Assembly (NCBI GenBank): GCA_963855995.1
Contig: OY979717.1
Span: 44,707,544-44,771,543 of the forward strand
Source of the DNA: Muricea muricata
Lineage: Eukaryota > Cnidaria > Anthozoa > Malacalcyonacea > Plexauridae
Length of the DNA stretch: 64,000 nucleotides
Reading direction: 5' to 3'
Shown: positions 46,775 through 57,800 of the stretch, piece after piece
Numbering within the stretch: position 1 is the first letter of the stretch
Layout of the letters: each line of letters opens with the position of its first letter
The notes under the pieces: model-generated
The model's database searches: none
The model's input: only the letters and a program-made list of their open reading frames with translations
What the model was told of the DNA's origin: nothing
Program-made: the position numbers and the translations under genes

Positions 46775-47075
46775 AAAAGGGTAGCGGGTTCAACTATCTC
46801 GACCAGGCTGTCGCACGCCTCCTATTCACAAGTGCTATCCCACTACTGTTTGACGCGGGAACTTTTGTCTGCTATGTTTCCATCCTGGACCGGTACGTTC
46901 CTCTTTAGTCAACCTGGTGGACGAAGGTTCCCCTATGTTCACCATATTGACGCCTAACTTAGTGTGGACACCCGATCGACATAGGTCGACGTACGACAGG
47001 AATCCCGACCTCAAGCCATTCGACACTACCTGCCCCGAAGTAGCTCGGTTACAGGCGCACGCCACCACGCCCAGC
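46775..47075 (-). ncRNA. SRP RNA (7SL RNA) gene
   Basis: About 300 nt, the RNA scaffold of the signal recognition particle that targets secretory ribosomes to the ER. The minus strand begins GCTGGGCGTGGTGGCGTGCG, then CCTGTAACCGAGCTACTTCG, the Alu-domain loops bound by SRP9/14. The S domain has TCGATCGGGTGTCCACACTA, AGTTAGGCGTCAATATGGTG (helix 6, SRP19 site) and helix 8 with GATGGAAACATAGCAGACAA (GGAA tetraloop and SRP54 asymmetric loop). The return strand includes AGTAGTGGGATAGCACTTGT and AGCCTGGTCGAGATAG. It ends in TTTTT (46774-46778), a Pol III terminator. An AATAAATATTA box lies about 20-30 bp upstream. Length, domain order and an intact core argue for a functional gene, not an Alu-like pseudogene. 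Confidence 0.93.
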
Positions 47076-47741
47076 GATGAAATTAGTAATATTTATTGTA
47101 TTTAATCAGGATTTAACACAAGAGTTGCTTCTACAAAAAGAATACACTATTTTATAATATATAAAATGGAAGACTTGACTTGAAGAATATCTCTAGTCCG
47201 TGGCTGGCGGTGCTAGGCGAAGCGACGGTCTTTATGGTTTTAACTACAACAAAACATGTTTACTGATATATTTTGAAGAGCTTCAAATGAGAAATAATCA
47301 CATGCCTGTAAGACTTGTAACGATTGGTCAGTATTTGGAGGGCCGCGTGGGAGAATAAGTCTTGTGCGAAGAAAATATAAGAAAAAGATATATAGAGTGA
47401 AATTATGACTCTCGGTCTCTAGCTTTAGCTCGAGTAACAATATGTTCAGTTATTACTTGTATAGTCGAAGGCTAATATGAATATTTATTATATGACAATG
47501 ACGCCATTTTACCAAATAAGGTCACGAGAACACGAAAAATCTGAGAGCGGATTACACGGTAAAAGCCGTATTTGCCCTCGTCTATACCGGTTTTTCTGGT
47601 ATAGACGAAGCAAAAATCCGACTTTTTGCAGTCAAAATGAAAAATGTAAAACTTGAGTGACAAGTTTTTGTATTTGTAATATTTTATCCAATCAGATTAA
47701 AGAATGATGATGTCAGTGTAAACGGTTTTTCCTTATTTAGT

Positions 47742-47855
47742 ATGCAACTCGCAACTTGTTTTATTGTTGTTCTCATTTCACTTGAAATAATTTGCCGTTC
47801 ACAAAGCCACATACATGTAAATCCTCCGAAAAACGAAGGAAAAGTTCTTTTTCAG
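47742..47855 (+). CDS. Putative signal-peptide first exon
   Basis: 38 codons starting MQLATCFIVVLISLEIICRS, a good signal peptide (hydrophobic core after a short start, possible cleavage near CRSQS), ending at a donor CAG/GTATGT. A MITE starts 20 bp into the intron. No downstream exon was recognised, so the product is unknown. Confidence 0.35.
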
Positions 47856-47875
47856 GTATGTCATATAATAAAAAT

Positions 47876-48016
47876 CCCATTGAATGGTTTGACATATAAT
47901 CCGGCCGAGCATTTTACTCGTTTCTCGCATTTTTCCTCGCCCTTTCAGGGCTCGGAAAAATACGTTCGAAACTCGTAAAATACTCGGCCGGATTATATGT
48001 CAAACCATTCAATAAG
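47876..48016. mobile_element. Hairpin MITE, ~140 bp
   Basis: Arms of about 55 bp: ATTGAATGGTTTGACATATA and ATCCGGCCGAG pair with their complements. Confidence 0.7.
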
Positions 48017-48280
48017 ATATATATACGAAATCCTAGGCGTCGAATTATTTACCGTTTGATATTACTGGCAACTTTTCAGCATTTTACGATGGCCGCCATC
48101 GGCCATCGGGAAGCGCATAATTGAGACATTCATATTTTGGAATTTAAAATCCATTAGCGCTCCACGTTCGAATTTGAATGTTTTAATTTCCTAAGGAGGG
48201 ATTGGCCCTTTCTGTGTTATTTTGGCAGAGCAAATTTAATTAATTTGCAACGTTAGCATAAAAAATTATCTGTGCATGTA

Positions 48281-48796
48281 TAGGGTGAGTCAGAAAAAAC
48301 TGATGCTCTTTCAAATTCAAATTAGCTGCGAATTTCATTACGGTGTATTCCCATGCGTATACAGAGAACAGATCGTGATTTAGTACACAGTACGTAAACC
48401 AATTCAACTATAGTGATGCCAGCTCGCTAGTATCAGTTTTTTTAAGCCTGGTCCTCATAAATTTTCCTTAGAGGTTTGCGAAGACAAAGCAAAACGAATT
48501 TTCTTTTGAATTTGCTTTTGTTCTGCCACAGCTTATGCTCGTAGTCTTATGCTTGTGCTTATGCGTATGTCGATGCTTTTGTCGTACACTTCAGTAGATT
48601 TCTTTGTTTTGTCTTTTGTTTTATCTTGTGCTTATGCTTACTATGTCACTAGTGAGGACCAGGCTTTACTAATCCTGTACTGTGCACTTAGTCACGATCT
48701 GTTCTTTGTATACCTATGGGAATACTTAAAGTTCCGTGATGAAATTCGCGGCTAATTTGAATTTGAAAGGGCATCAGTTTTTTTTTGCTCACCCTG
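48281..48796. mobile_element. Mariner-type MITE with a Harbinger-like MITE nested inside
   Basis: Outer tips (T/C)AGGGTGAG with TA at 48279-48280 and 48797-48798; arms of about 85 bp share CTTTCAAATTCAAATTAGC. Inside, AGCCTGGTCCTCA and complement (about 48445-48663) are flanked by TTA on both sides. A related right end (GAAGACCAGGCTTAAA) lies at 54180-54197. Confidence 0.7.
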
Positions 48797-48861
48797 TACA
48801 TCATGAATAAAAACATTGTATTGTTTAGCTATAAAAATAATCAAGTTCTGGACAATGGTAT

Positions 48862-51125
48862 TTGTTGTATGTTGCTTGGCCAAGAAAGGCTGTAGTGTAC
48901 CTTAAAGATTGGCCAATTATAAATCTAACGCTTGATAAATTGTACAACGAATTTTGCGACGGGAAATTTGACGATGATCCGATCGAATATGACAATCGAC
49001 GCGCTTTATCCTATGTGAAGGTAGGGGCAAGTAAATCTATTAGCAGCCTAACAAAAGTCTCTCCGTGTTCGTCTTGATTGATGTGGAAAAAAGCCTTGCA
49101 TGGACCGTCCGTGATGTTTGTGGTACCATCTGATCGCCCTGTATCAGTTGCACGCTGCTGGAGTAACGAATGCATTTAGTGTTTTGGTGAAAAACACTCG
49201 TACAAAGTCCCAGTCATTGCCACCACAGTTCTCCGAACCGCGTCATTCACAAAAGTCCAAGTTGAAAAATGATATCTTGCAGTGGTTGGAAAGCAAGGGT
49301 TTGGGATGGTCACCTGATGCTGTCCAGTCATTGGGATGCACATTTGTGAACACCATTGCTGATGCCATGTGGTATATTGATCAGAACCATGCCACACTTG
49401 CTAGTCGAGAAAACCATGTACCGGATGTTTTTCATCGTTTTTCTGGCTATCGCCCTCCTGAGCAGCAGAAGAAAAGGAAGATTGATCACACCTTCCTTCA
49501 GCAAGACGAGTTGAAAGCTCATGCTTCTGCTTTGTACAATTTGGCTCTTGCTTCATACCTCGAACAGGATTCAGGGAAAGATATTTGTGCTGCTGTTCTT
49601 TCACTTGCTGATGCCTGATAGCCTGATGAAATATGCCAAATACCTTTCAAGCCAGAATAAACGTGTAAGTATAGGTACATCTGTTTGGTTTGAAAAAGTA
49701 GTAGACTCTCTTCTTACTCTTGTCTGGTTGTATGTGCTGTATTAAGTGTTTGTGTATTGTATTTAATTTTGTATAGGTCAAAGAAAACCACAGCAGGCTC
49801 GAATTTGGCCATGGTATGATTATAAAGATCTGTTCAGAGTTTTGTGCGAAATTGAAATCAATGACAATGCAAAGAAGGCATATGGGGCTGTTCATGAGGC
49901 ACTTGAAGCTATTAATGAAGCTGAACCTGTTTTCCTCAATGAATTCTTACAAGGCAATCGCCAGAGAAGGTATGACTTTATTTCCAACATTGTCGCACCT
50001 TGCTGAAGTCTTTGTTATTCACTAGGAGTGGTACTGGGGGACAGAACTTGCACTTTCTCTGGCGAGTAAGCCACCAAAAAACAGAATCTGACTTACTGAA
50101 TGAGACTCACAGCATTGTTAACGAAGATGGAAAAGGAATTTCCAGTGTTCCACTCAAGAGCAATGAAGCACGATCTTATCCAAAGTTTCGGAAGAGCAAC
50201 TGGTTGCAAGTCAGCATTCCTTCGTGCTGCTTATCGAAAGTTGACTGGCGACAGCAGAGCTGCGTCTACCACAACTGAGGCTGAAGTGGACCAGAGAGTT
50301 TCCAGGATCCTAGATGAGGAAGACCCAGATCTGATTTGGGATCTGCGTTGCAACAACGGCCGCCCAGAACAGTAAGTATAATGACTTTCTCCAGCAATGT
50401 CAGCAGTATATCAATGCCTCAGTAGACAGTGTGGTGGATGACAGAAGACATGATGTTGTGGCTGGAAATGCAGATGTGGTTACCCACCTTGCTACTGCTT
50501 TGAGTGTGCGAGATCTACATGAACAGGTCTCCAAGCAGTGCCCATAAGGAACTGCCATACCCAGTATCTAGTGGCTGCGAATTCAATTTTGGCCTCGAAG
50601 ACCCATAGCGAAAACAGCAAGCCGCTACACTGGTCGTCTCAGAATTAAGTTCATGGTACAAGCTCGACAACTTAGAGCAACTCATGTTGATTGATGTACA
50701 TTATGCATCTGCAATATTTAGATACCTGAAGGAGTTTGGTGTTACATTCCGTGAGTATCTCACTTTTGCCTCATTAGATAACAAGCATACAGTGAAAGTG
50801 GGGGAGCCTAAGTATCCTGTTGCTGCTGTTGAGCGTGGAAGACAAGTGTTGGTCTCCAAAAATAAGAAGCTTGCTGTGGCAGACCATGACTTCACCAGAC
50901 TCAGTTTAACCCCTAGCGTCGCAATGCTTATTGATGTTCCTGAAAACATCGAACTATCATTTCACCGTTGAAAGGACTTAGGTCTTTGCCATCTTCAAAG
51001 AGAATGCATTCCAGCCTTCATCCCCCCGTCGACACGTGGAAGAGCTGAAAAAAATTCTTAAAGATTTAGCACCTTTCAAACCAGTGCTCCCCCTGTATAC
51101 TGATGGGGGTCCAGACCATCTTTAA
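48862..51125 (+). pseudogene. Decayed multi-exon gene, DDE-transposase-like
   Basis: Successive frames read as one protein family: LDKLYNEFCDGKFDDDP (48930-48980, ending at a donor), a 166-aa block 49118-49618 with KLKNDILQWLESKGLGW and MWYIDQNHATLASRENHVPD, then ARIWPWYDYKDLFRVLCEIE (about 49800-49860), DEEDPDLIWDLRCNNGRPEQ (50310-50370), REYLTFASLDNKHTVKVGEP (50750-50810) and KPVLPLYTDGGPDH (51080-51120). The LDNKH Asp and the YTDGGPDH Asp resemble the first two carboxylates of a DDE catalytic core. The third was not found; the sequence breaks after 51125. Several stops and frameshifts make it dead. Assignment to a transposon is inferred. Confidence 0.5.
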
Positions 51126-51863
51126 CTTACCTATATGACTTCTATTGTACTTCTAATAAGTTTCCGAACCATCTAGCTCTATCAGCTATGCCTGGATTGA
51201 TCTATCGCTAGCGTCACGTACTTTTGCACAAGGTGTGCTACCAAACGTGACTGCAGAGTGTCACCGGGGGGGGGGGGGGGGGGGAGATTTGTAACAAAAT
51301 TAAGGGTAAGCGTCACATATTTTGTACACGAATAATGCATAGTACAAAAGCATGAAAACTAGCCAAGGGCTTTCTTTCTAATGCTATATATGAAATATAA
51401 TTTAAACGGACGTGCTAAAATGCACAAATCATAATTCATAAATTACGCGGAAAAAAATGATCACGTTGAAAAGAATCCAACTCTTGTACAGAGTAAGAAT
51501 TATGTATGGTTCTTGTCACACAGCAAATAGATGCTTTGTGCGTCTATTAAACTGAAAGAGAATTGTAAAAAGCTTAAAAATTATAAAATCAGAAACAAGT
51601 CTTATAAACTAGATTTGTCAACATGCTCAACAGCCAACTCTTTACAATTTTACGCCTCAAATTTCAGAGGTAGTTCCGGTACTGAGACATTCCATTCATT
51701 ATTAGTGTCACATTCGGTGCTCTGATTGGCTGTTGCTTGGTATCCAGCAGGGTGACCTCAAGTAACATTTGATTTAATAGTAAAACACGGATATCGTGAT
51801 ATTTTATTGCACTGTAAATAATAGCTTTGATATATTTTACTGTATTTAAACACATTTTTGACT

Positions 51864-54800
51864 ATGGATTACAAATCTAGCAATCAAAGCAGTTCTGACG
51901 AAGACGACGAAGAATTGGATTCACGAATAGAGGTGCGGAATATTTCAAGTATTTCACAATTTTGATTGCCGCGAGCCTTCGACTGCGACAAAGGTCGCAA
52001 ACGCGCAGCCTAAAATTCAAGGCCGGCGATTTATATTGAATGCTAACTTTAAATGTTATTACATGTACCTGTTTACTTTAGCTGTTTCAGTTTTTTTATA
52101 AATCGATTATATTAGAATAAGACAGTTGACAAATAGCGAAATAATACTCATCTTTACATGCATTGTAACAATGAAACGCACAGCCCTTTTAATAGCCGAA
52201 TTTTGGTGAATGAGATTATATGACAAAAAATGGACGGTCTCATCATGTCAAAGAACTATGAACAAAGAGTGTTGTTTTTTGTAGGTGCAACTCGACAAGT
52301 TGAATGGCTTCTGCACTGCAGTTAACCATTTGGAAATGGAATTGAATGTGAGTCGAATACCTAATAATTCGATTGTAGCATGAAATTTCAGCGGGGCTAT
52401 TTTAATTTGTATAACTATAACAGGCTTTTGTCATGAAGAATGAAGGGTTATGTTTACAAATATGGACTACTCTCATATGAATAAACTTGGACTACCAGTG
52501 CCTCTGACATGAATAAGTCGTACATCCAGTACTGCAGCCAGTGGCGAAGCCAGCATGACATTTGGTCATGCAAGTTTTCGTGTGTTCATAGACATTATAT
52601 AAAGAAAAGAATAATGCATAGCATGACCAAATTGTTGGGCTGGCTTTGCTACTCAGGCAGCCTCAGGGAAGTGCAAATGTGCAATACCAAGATGGCAGAC
52701 AACATTATTTCGAATACATTAATAAACTTCTTTATTTCAATTAAATTAGAGTGTATGTTTCAAATAAATTTACCATAGATACTGTTAAGGTTTGGTTACG
52801 ACAAGTGACAAATCATGTATAATACATGTCACCCAAAGCAAGCCACTTGATGCCACAATGTTTCCTCACAACAAGTTGCACACAGGCACCTGGTCACACA
52901 CAAAAAAAATTGTGTAAGAAGTTACCTACTAACAGTTTATCAAAACCTGGAGACATCGTTTTCTTGTAAAAAATACAGCCATTTAAGAGTAAAAATATTG
53001 AACAATAAGGATAATTTATGATATGTAAAAATAATTCTATAGTTAAAATATTTATACTATTACACACTTTAAGATTCCATTTCCGGTTTATGCCAAACAG
53101 CTAACCTCGGGATATGCCTTCGTTATAAAATCATAAACATGGTTTTCCAATTGCTTTGAGGCTGCAATTTCCCAATTTGGGTCAACCAAAAAAGAATTAT
53201 AATATAAGTATTCAATTAGTCTGTTTCAATTAACCAACCAGTACAGTTACTGTGTCCTTCACAATATTAATTTATTTGAATTAACATGTGCTCACTTTAT
53301 TTGGTGCCTAATTCACAGTAATGCCTTGACCAAAATACTTAGACAGTTCTGCATATGGTATGCATTTACATTTGTTCAATATTTTCCTCAAAATGTTGGG
53401 AGTGGCAATTCAAAGACACAACAACTATGCAAATGAATGTGAAGGGGGCATGCCTGGTCCACAGACCCAGATAACTATCACACATGCATTCAGTTTCAAT
53501 TTCAGTTGAACATGAATTTTGTTTTAGTACCGGCTAACACCTGTTTGTATGACTACAGACATATAGCATATCACTTGACATTGAGTACTTCATGTTAGAT
53601 GCTTGCAGCTATGTTTAACTGCAAAATTCAAATATCACAAGTCAATTGTCAAACTGTGTGGACGAAAAATCATTCAAGATCAAGCCACAGGTTGCTGTAG
53701 TAAAAATGTTTGAAGTATGAAGTATCTGTCTTATGCTGAATGCAATCCTTTCTTTAATTATCATTTTAACACTGTGTTAAAAAAGTTGAGATGTCATGCC
53801 ATCTAGAACAAACTAGTGTTAATGTCTTGTGATTTAATTTTATAGGAGGCTCAACAACATTACAGACAAGTGTTGTCTTCTGCCAGTGAGCAACTGAGAC
53901 AAAAACACAAGAAACTTGGTAAATGTGTAGACAAAGCAAGACCATTCTATATTGCTAACCGAGATTGTCGACAGGTTCGTCTTGACTGTTAAGCAAAGTG
54001 GAAAATGTTATCGCAAGTTTTAGCTTGCTTTAATTTGTCATGGCTTTGTCAGAACAAAGGATATCTTTTCCTAATAGATTTACAAAGCAGGAAGATTGTT
54101 TTTTGAATTTGCCTTTGTTCTACTATAGCTTATCTTGTACTTTAAATTTGTTGTAGCTTGTGCTTATGCTTACGTTGTTACTGAAGACCAGGCTTAAATG
54201 CAATTAAACTACAGTGTGTCTCAAAAAAAGCCAAATGATTGAAATAACATATAATTGTTGGAGATTGAATGCCTTAGCAGTCTGTTCAAGTCCTCAGTTC
54301 ATAAAAGATTGGTATTCCTCTTGTAGCGACGAGCAAGTTCTGTATGTCTATGACAAGTTTTCGTATGTGTTCTTGTCTAGATAAAATTGGCAAAGTAAAA
54401 ACTTCATAGTAGATTGATCCCAATAGTATGTTGGCTAGCAATGTGTTGTATATTTATTAACACCGAATGCAAAGTATTAAGAGTCACTAGAAAGCACAAT
54501 AACATCACTTATCCGTACAAGCTCAACGAAGCCACCATAGAAAGCACAGATTGTAAAGTCACAAGAGATCTTAAAGTTTTAACATCTTCTACTCTGACCT
54601 GGTCTAAACAAGTTGACCATCTGTGCAACAAAGCCACCAAAATGCTAGGATATGTCCGAAGATCAACCTCAAACATCAAATATACTGCAGTTCGTGGCAG
54701 ACCATATTTATGTCTTGTTCGCTCAAAGCTCTGCTATAGGTCTCAAATCTGGGCACCGCAAACGTGTAGAAAGACTTCAAAGACGAGCAACAAAATACAT

Positions 54801-57800
54801 TCTAATCTACCCTTCCGCTGTGACACGAGCTACAATCAAAGGCTTGCACTTTAGACTTCCTCCCATTGTGTTTCTGGCTTGAATTCGTAGATATGGTATA
54901 ACCTTCTAAAAACGTATTCATGACATCGTGATCATTGATAATGACTTATTACAGTCTACACCCAGCAACAACAGAAGGGAAACAGAAGGTCGTCTGATCT
55001 CAATCATATGACATTTAACAACTACAAAATGCAAGACGACTGCCTACCAAAGGTCATTCCTCAGCGGCTATCTGTAAAACAAGGAACGCGGAATCGGGGA
55101 ACGGAACGAGGAACGAGAAAACCAGGAGCATGAAAAGCCGGAATTTGTAAAACCAGGAACATGAAAAGCCGGAATCTGTAAAACCAGGAACATGAAAAGC
55201 CGGAATCTGTAAAACCAGGAACATGAAAAGCCGGAATCTGTAAAACCAGGAACATGAAAAGCCGGAATCTGTAAAACCAGGAACATGAAAGCATTTCGTA
55301 TATTAAAGCTCTTAGTAAAATCGCCAAGTAACTCATTTTTAATGATATCGTGATAAATCGTAAACCAGTGTCCACACACAAATATATGAAAATTTGCAAT
55401 TAAATGCGGGGTATAAAGCCTGTCATGTTTCTTCGTATTAAAAACATATAAAATGTATGTGTATACAGACCAAATTTTCCAACTAGATTTCGGTAAAAGC
55501 TGAATTTCTCGCAAATTAAATTCAAATTTAACAGATTAGCTATTGGTATAAATTGAATTGTAGTGCTCTCAAGCGATTTATACAGTAGCTACTTCCACGC
55601 TTGAATTTGGTGTAGAATCTAAGATTGCGTTTTTATAATACACCCTGTATATTTTATATACTGCGCCAAAATTGAATTGCCGTGTCTGTGGACACTGTCT
55701 GGCAACTGTGATATTGTAGAGCCTTTTAACGACGTCTTTTTAGTTTTGAATACTATGGTGTTATGGCTTTATATGTAATATAACTCTATTTTGTTGGTGT
55801 CGGACAACAGTGTCACTAACCAACCATTTCCGTGTATTCTTTTCTTTGATAATTAGCTGGTTCTCTTCTCTCGTCTAGCTCATATTACTTACACCTCAAC
55901 TTACATAGTCGTTCTTGCCTCATGAGGCTGATATAAATAGTGGTTAAGAAGGTCCACAAACATATAAATAGCTATTTTGTATGGAACCTGCAAATTTAAT
56001 AACGTCCGGCAATCTGCAGTGACCTGCTGGCGGCAGTTCGATCATGGCTTCTAAAATGCCGAAAACGGCAATGTATCTTAACACGATATTCTCGGTTCTA
56101 TTCTGGTCTTCTTGCAATAAGTCCAGCTTTTCAAGCATTCCTGCACCAAGAGCACGGGCATAGCTTGGCGGAACAGTTTGGTTGGAACAATTGCACTTTG
56201 TAAGCAGGCCCAAACAACTGCATTTAATGTTGTATGAACAATCACTGTTATGTTTTATGTTTCATCGTTTAGTTTTTAATACGTTTATTGCATACACAGG
56301 GTAAAACAAAAAATGTAGACGTTTGCCAAATCTGCTTTAGATTACGCCAATCTTCTCAACAACTTGCGTAAATATGGGGGTTTTTATGGTATTTTAGAGC
56401 ATGCTACACGAAATTGATTTTAAAGGCGACCTTTGAAGTTAATGGGGATTGTTGGGTCTTAAAGTTAATGGGGATTGATTAAAGTTTAAGACAGTTTGAT
56501 AAAAATTACTCCCAACGAGCAGTTATTATTTTACAGATTCCGGCTTTTCATGTTCCTGGTTTTACAGATTCCGGCTTTTCATGTTCCTGGTTTTACAGAT
56601 TCCGGCTTTTCATGTTCCTGGTTTTACAGATTCCGGCTTTTCATGTTCCTGGTTTTATAGATTCCGGCTTTTCATGTTCCTGGTTTTACAGATTCCGGCT
56701 TTTCATGTTCCTGGTTTTACAGATTCCGGCTTTTCATGTTCCTGGTTTTACAGATTCCGGCTTTTCATGTTCCTGGTTTTATAGATTCCGGCTTTTCATG
56801 TTCCTGGTTTTACAGATTCCGGCTTTTCATGTTCCTGGTTTTACAGATTCCGGCTTTTCATGTTCCTGGTTTTACAGATTCCGGCTTTTCATGTTCCTGG
56901 TTTTATAGATTCCGGCTTTTCATGTTCCTGGTTTTACAGATTCCGGCTTTTCATGTTCCTGGTTTTCTCGTTCCTTGTTCCGTTCCCCGATTCCACGTTC
57001 CTTGTTTTACAGATAGCCATTCCTCAGCCGAACAAAAAGATTATGGAACATTTTACCGGAGAGATTGACAAGCAATAACACTAGTTTAGGACAATTCAAA
57101 AACGGACTTTTCAAATATTACAAATTAGCGGTGGAAGACGTTTTTATGTTGATTATCCAAGAATATGCAAATCTATATGTTTGTCTTATAACAAATCTCG
57201 TAACCTGTCCGTCAAATATCGTGTTGCTATTACTAGTATTAGATTTGTGTTCGTTGTATAGTATTAGCGTAGTCAATGGGACCGCTGTAATTGGTGAGAC
57301 CTGTAGCGTGCACCCTGCCATTGTAAGATATATCATATGTTGTCGTAAATTTACTGTAAAATGTTGCATGTTAGTTGGCAAAGTTCAATAAATGAATAAA
57401 TAAATAAATATTACATTAGTAAAGTTCATGTACAGACGAACAAATTGGACTTGTCAAAGACGAAATTGTCATAAAAAAATTGTTGTGTATACACACATAC
57501 ACTTGGGAAGGTGAACTTGGCATGGAAAAACTTGGTATGGAAAACGTGTTTGTGTACACACACGTTATGCCAGACACACAATAATGTTCTGTCTTCCAAC
57601 GCAATTGCCTGCGGGCCCTGCTTGGTATATCACATGCAAGTGTTTGCTAACATTCACACAAAAACAGTAGAACCCCGCTAACTCGAACTCGCTTAACTCG
57701 AACTCCCCGCTAACTCGAACTAAATCCAATTTCCTCTGGATTTGATATTACATTTTAAAGTAATTTACTCCTGGTAGCTCGAACTCGTTTAACTCGAATT

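Larger units (their letters stand above)
55066..57018. mobile_element. Foldback DNA transposon B, minisatellite-bearing TIRs, perfect 10-bp TSD
   Basis: Tips GGCTATCTGTAAAACAAGG and exact complement. ATTCCTCAGC is duplicated exactly at 55056-55065 and 57019-57028. Left arm: about 5 units of the 31-bp repeat (55115-55289); right arm: about 14 units (56531-56966), inverted. The 165 bp after the left array (55290-55452) match those of element A (8769-8935), so A and B are one family. The interior has no recognisable gene. Confidence 0.88.
54402..57412 (+). mobile_element. 5'-truncated LINE 3' end, split by foldback element B
   Basis: 54430-55055 codes the end of a non-LTR reverse transcriptase: TWSKQVDHLCNKATKMLGYV, then NIKYTAVR and LVRSKLCYRSQIWAPQT, with later frameshifts. 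After element B the C-terminal part resumes (57083 on: LGQFKNGLFKYYKLAVEDVF). It ends in an (ATAA)n tail at 57391-57411, as CR1/Jockey-like LINEs often do. The flanks are halves of the GTTTTCTATGACAAG MITE family, so the LINE landed in that MITE. Confidence 0.75.

Noticed and set aside
46835..47068. 77-codon minus-strand protein
   Set aside because: It is a chance translation of the SRP RNA gene.
55944..56213. 89-codon frame inside foldback element B as a possible transposase
   Set aside because: Too short, no catalytic motif, no extension in other frames.
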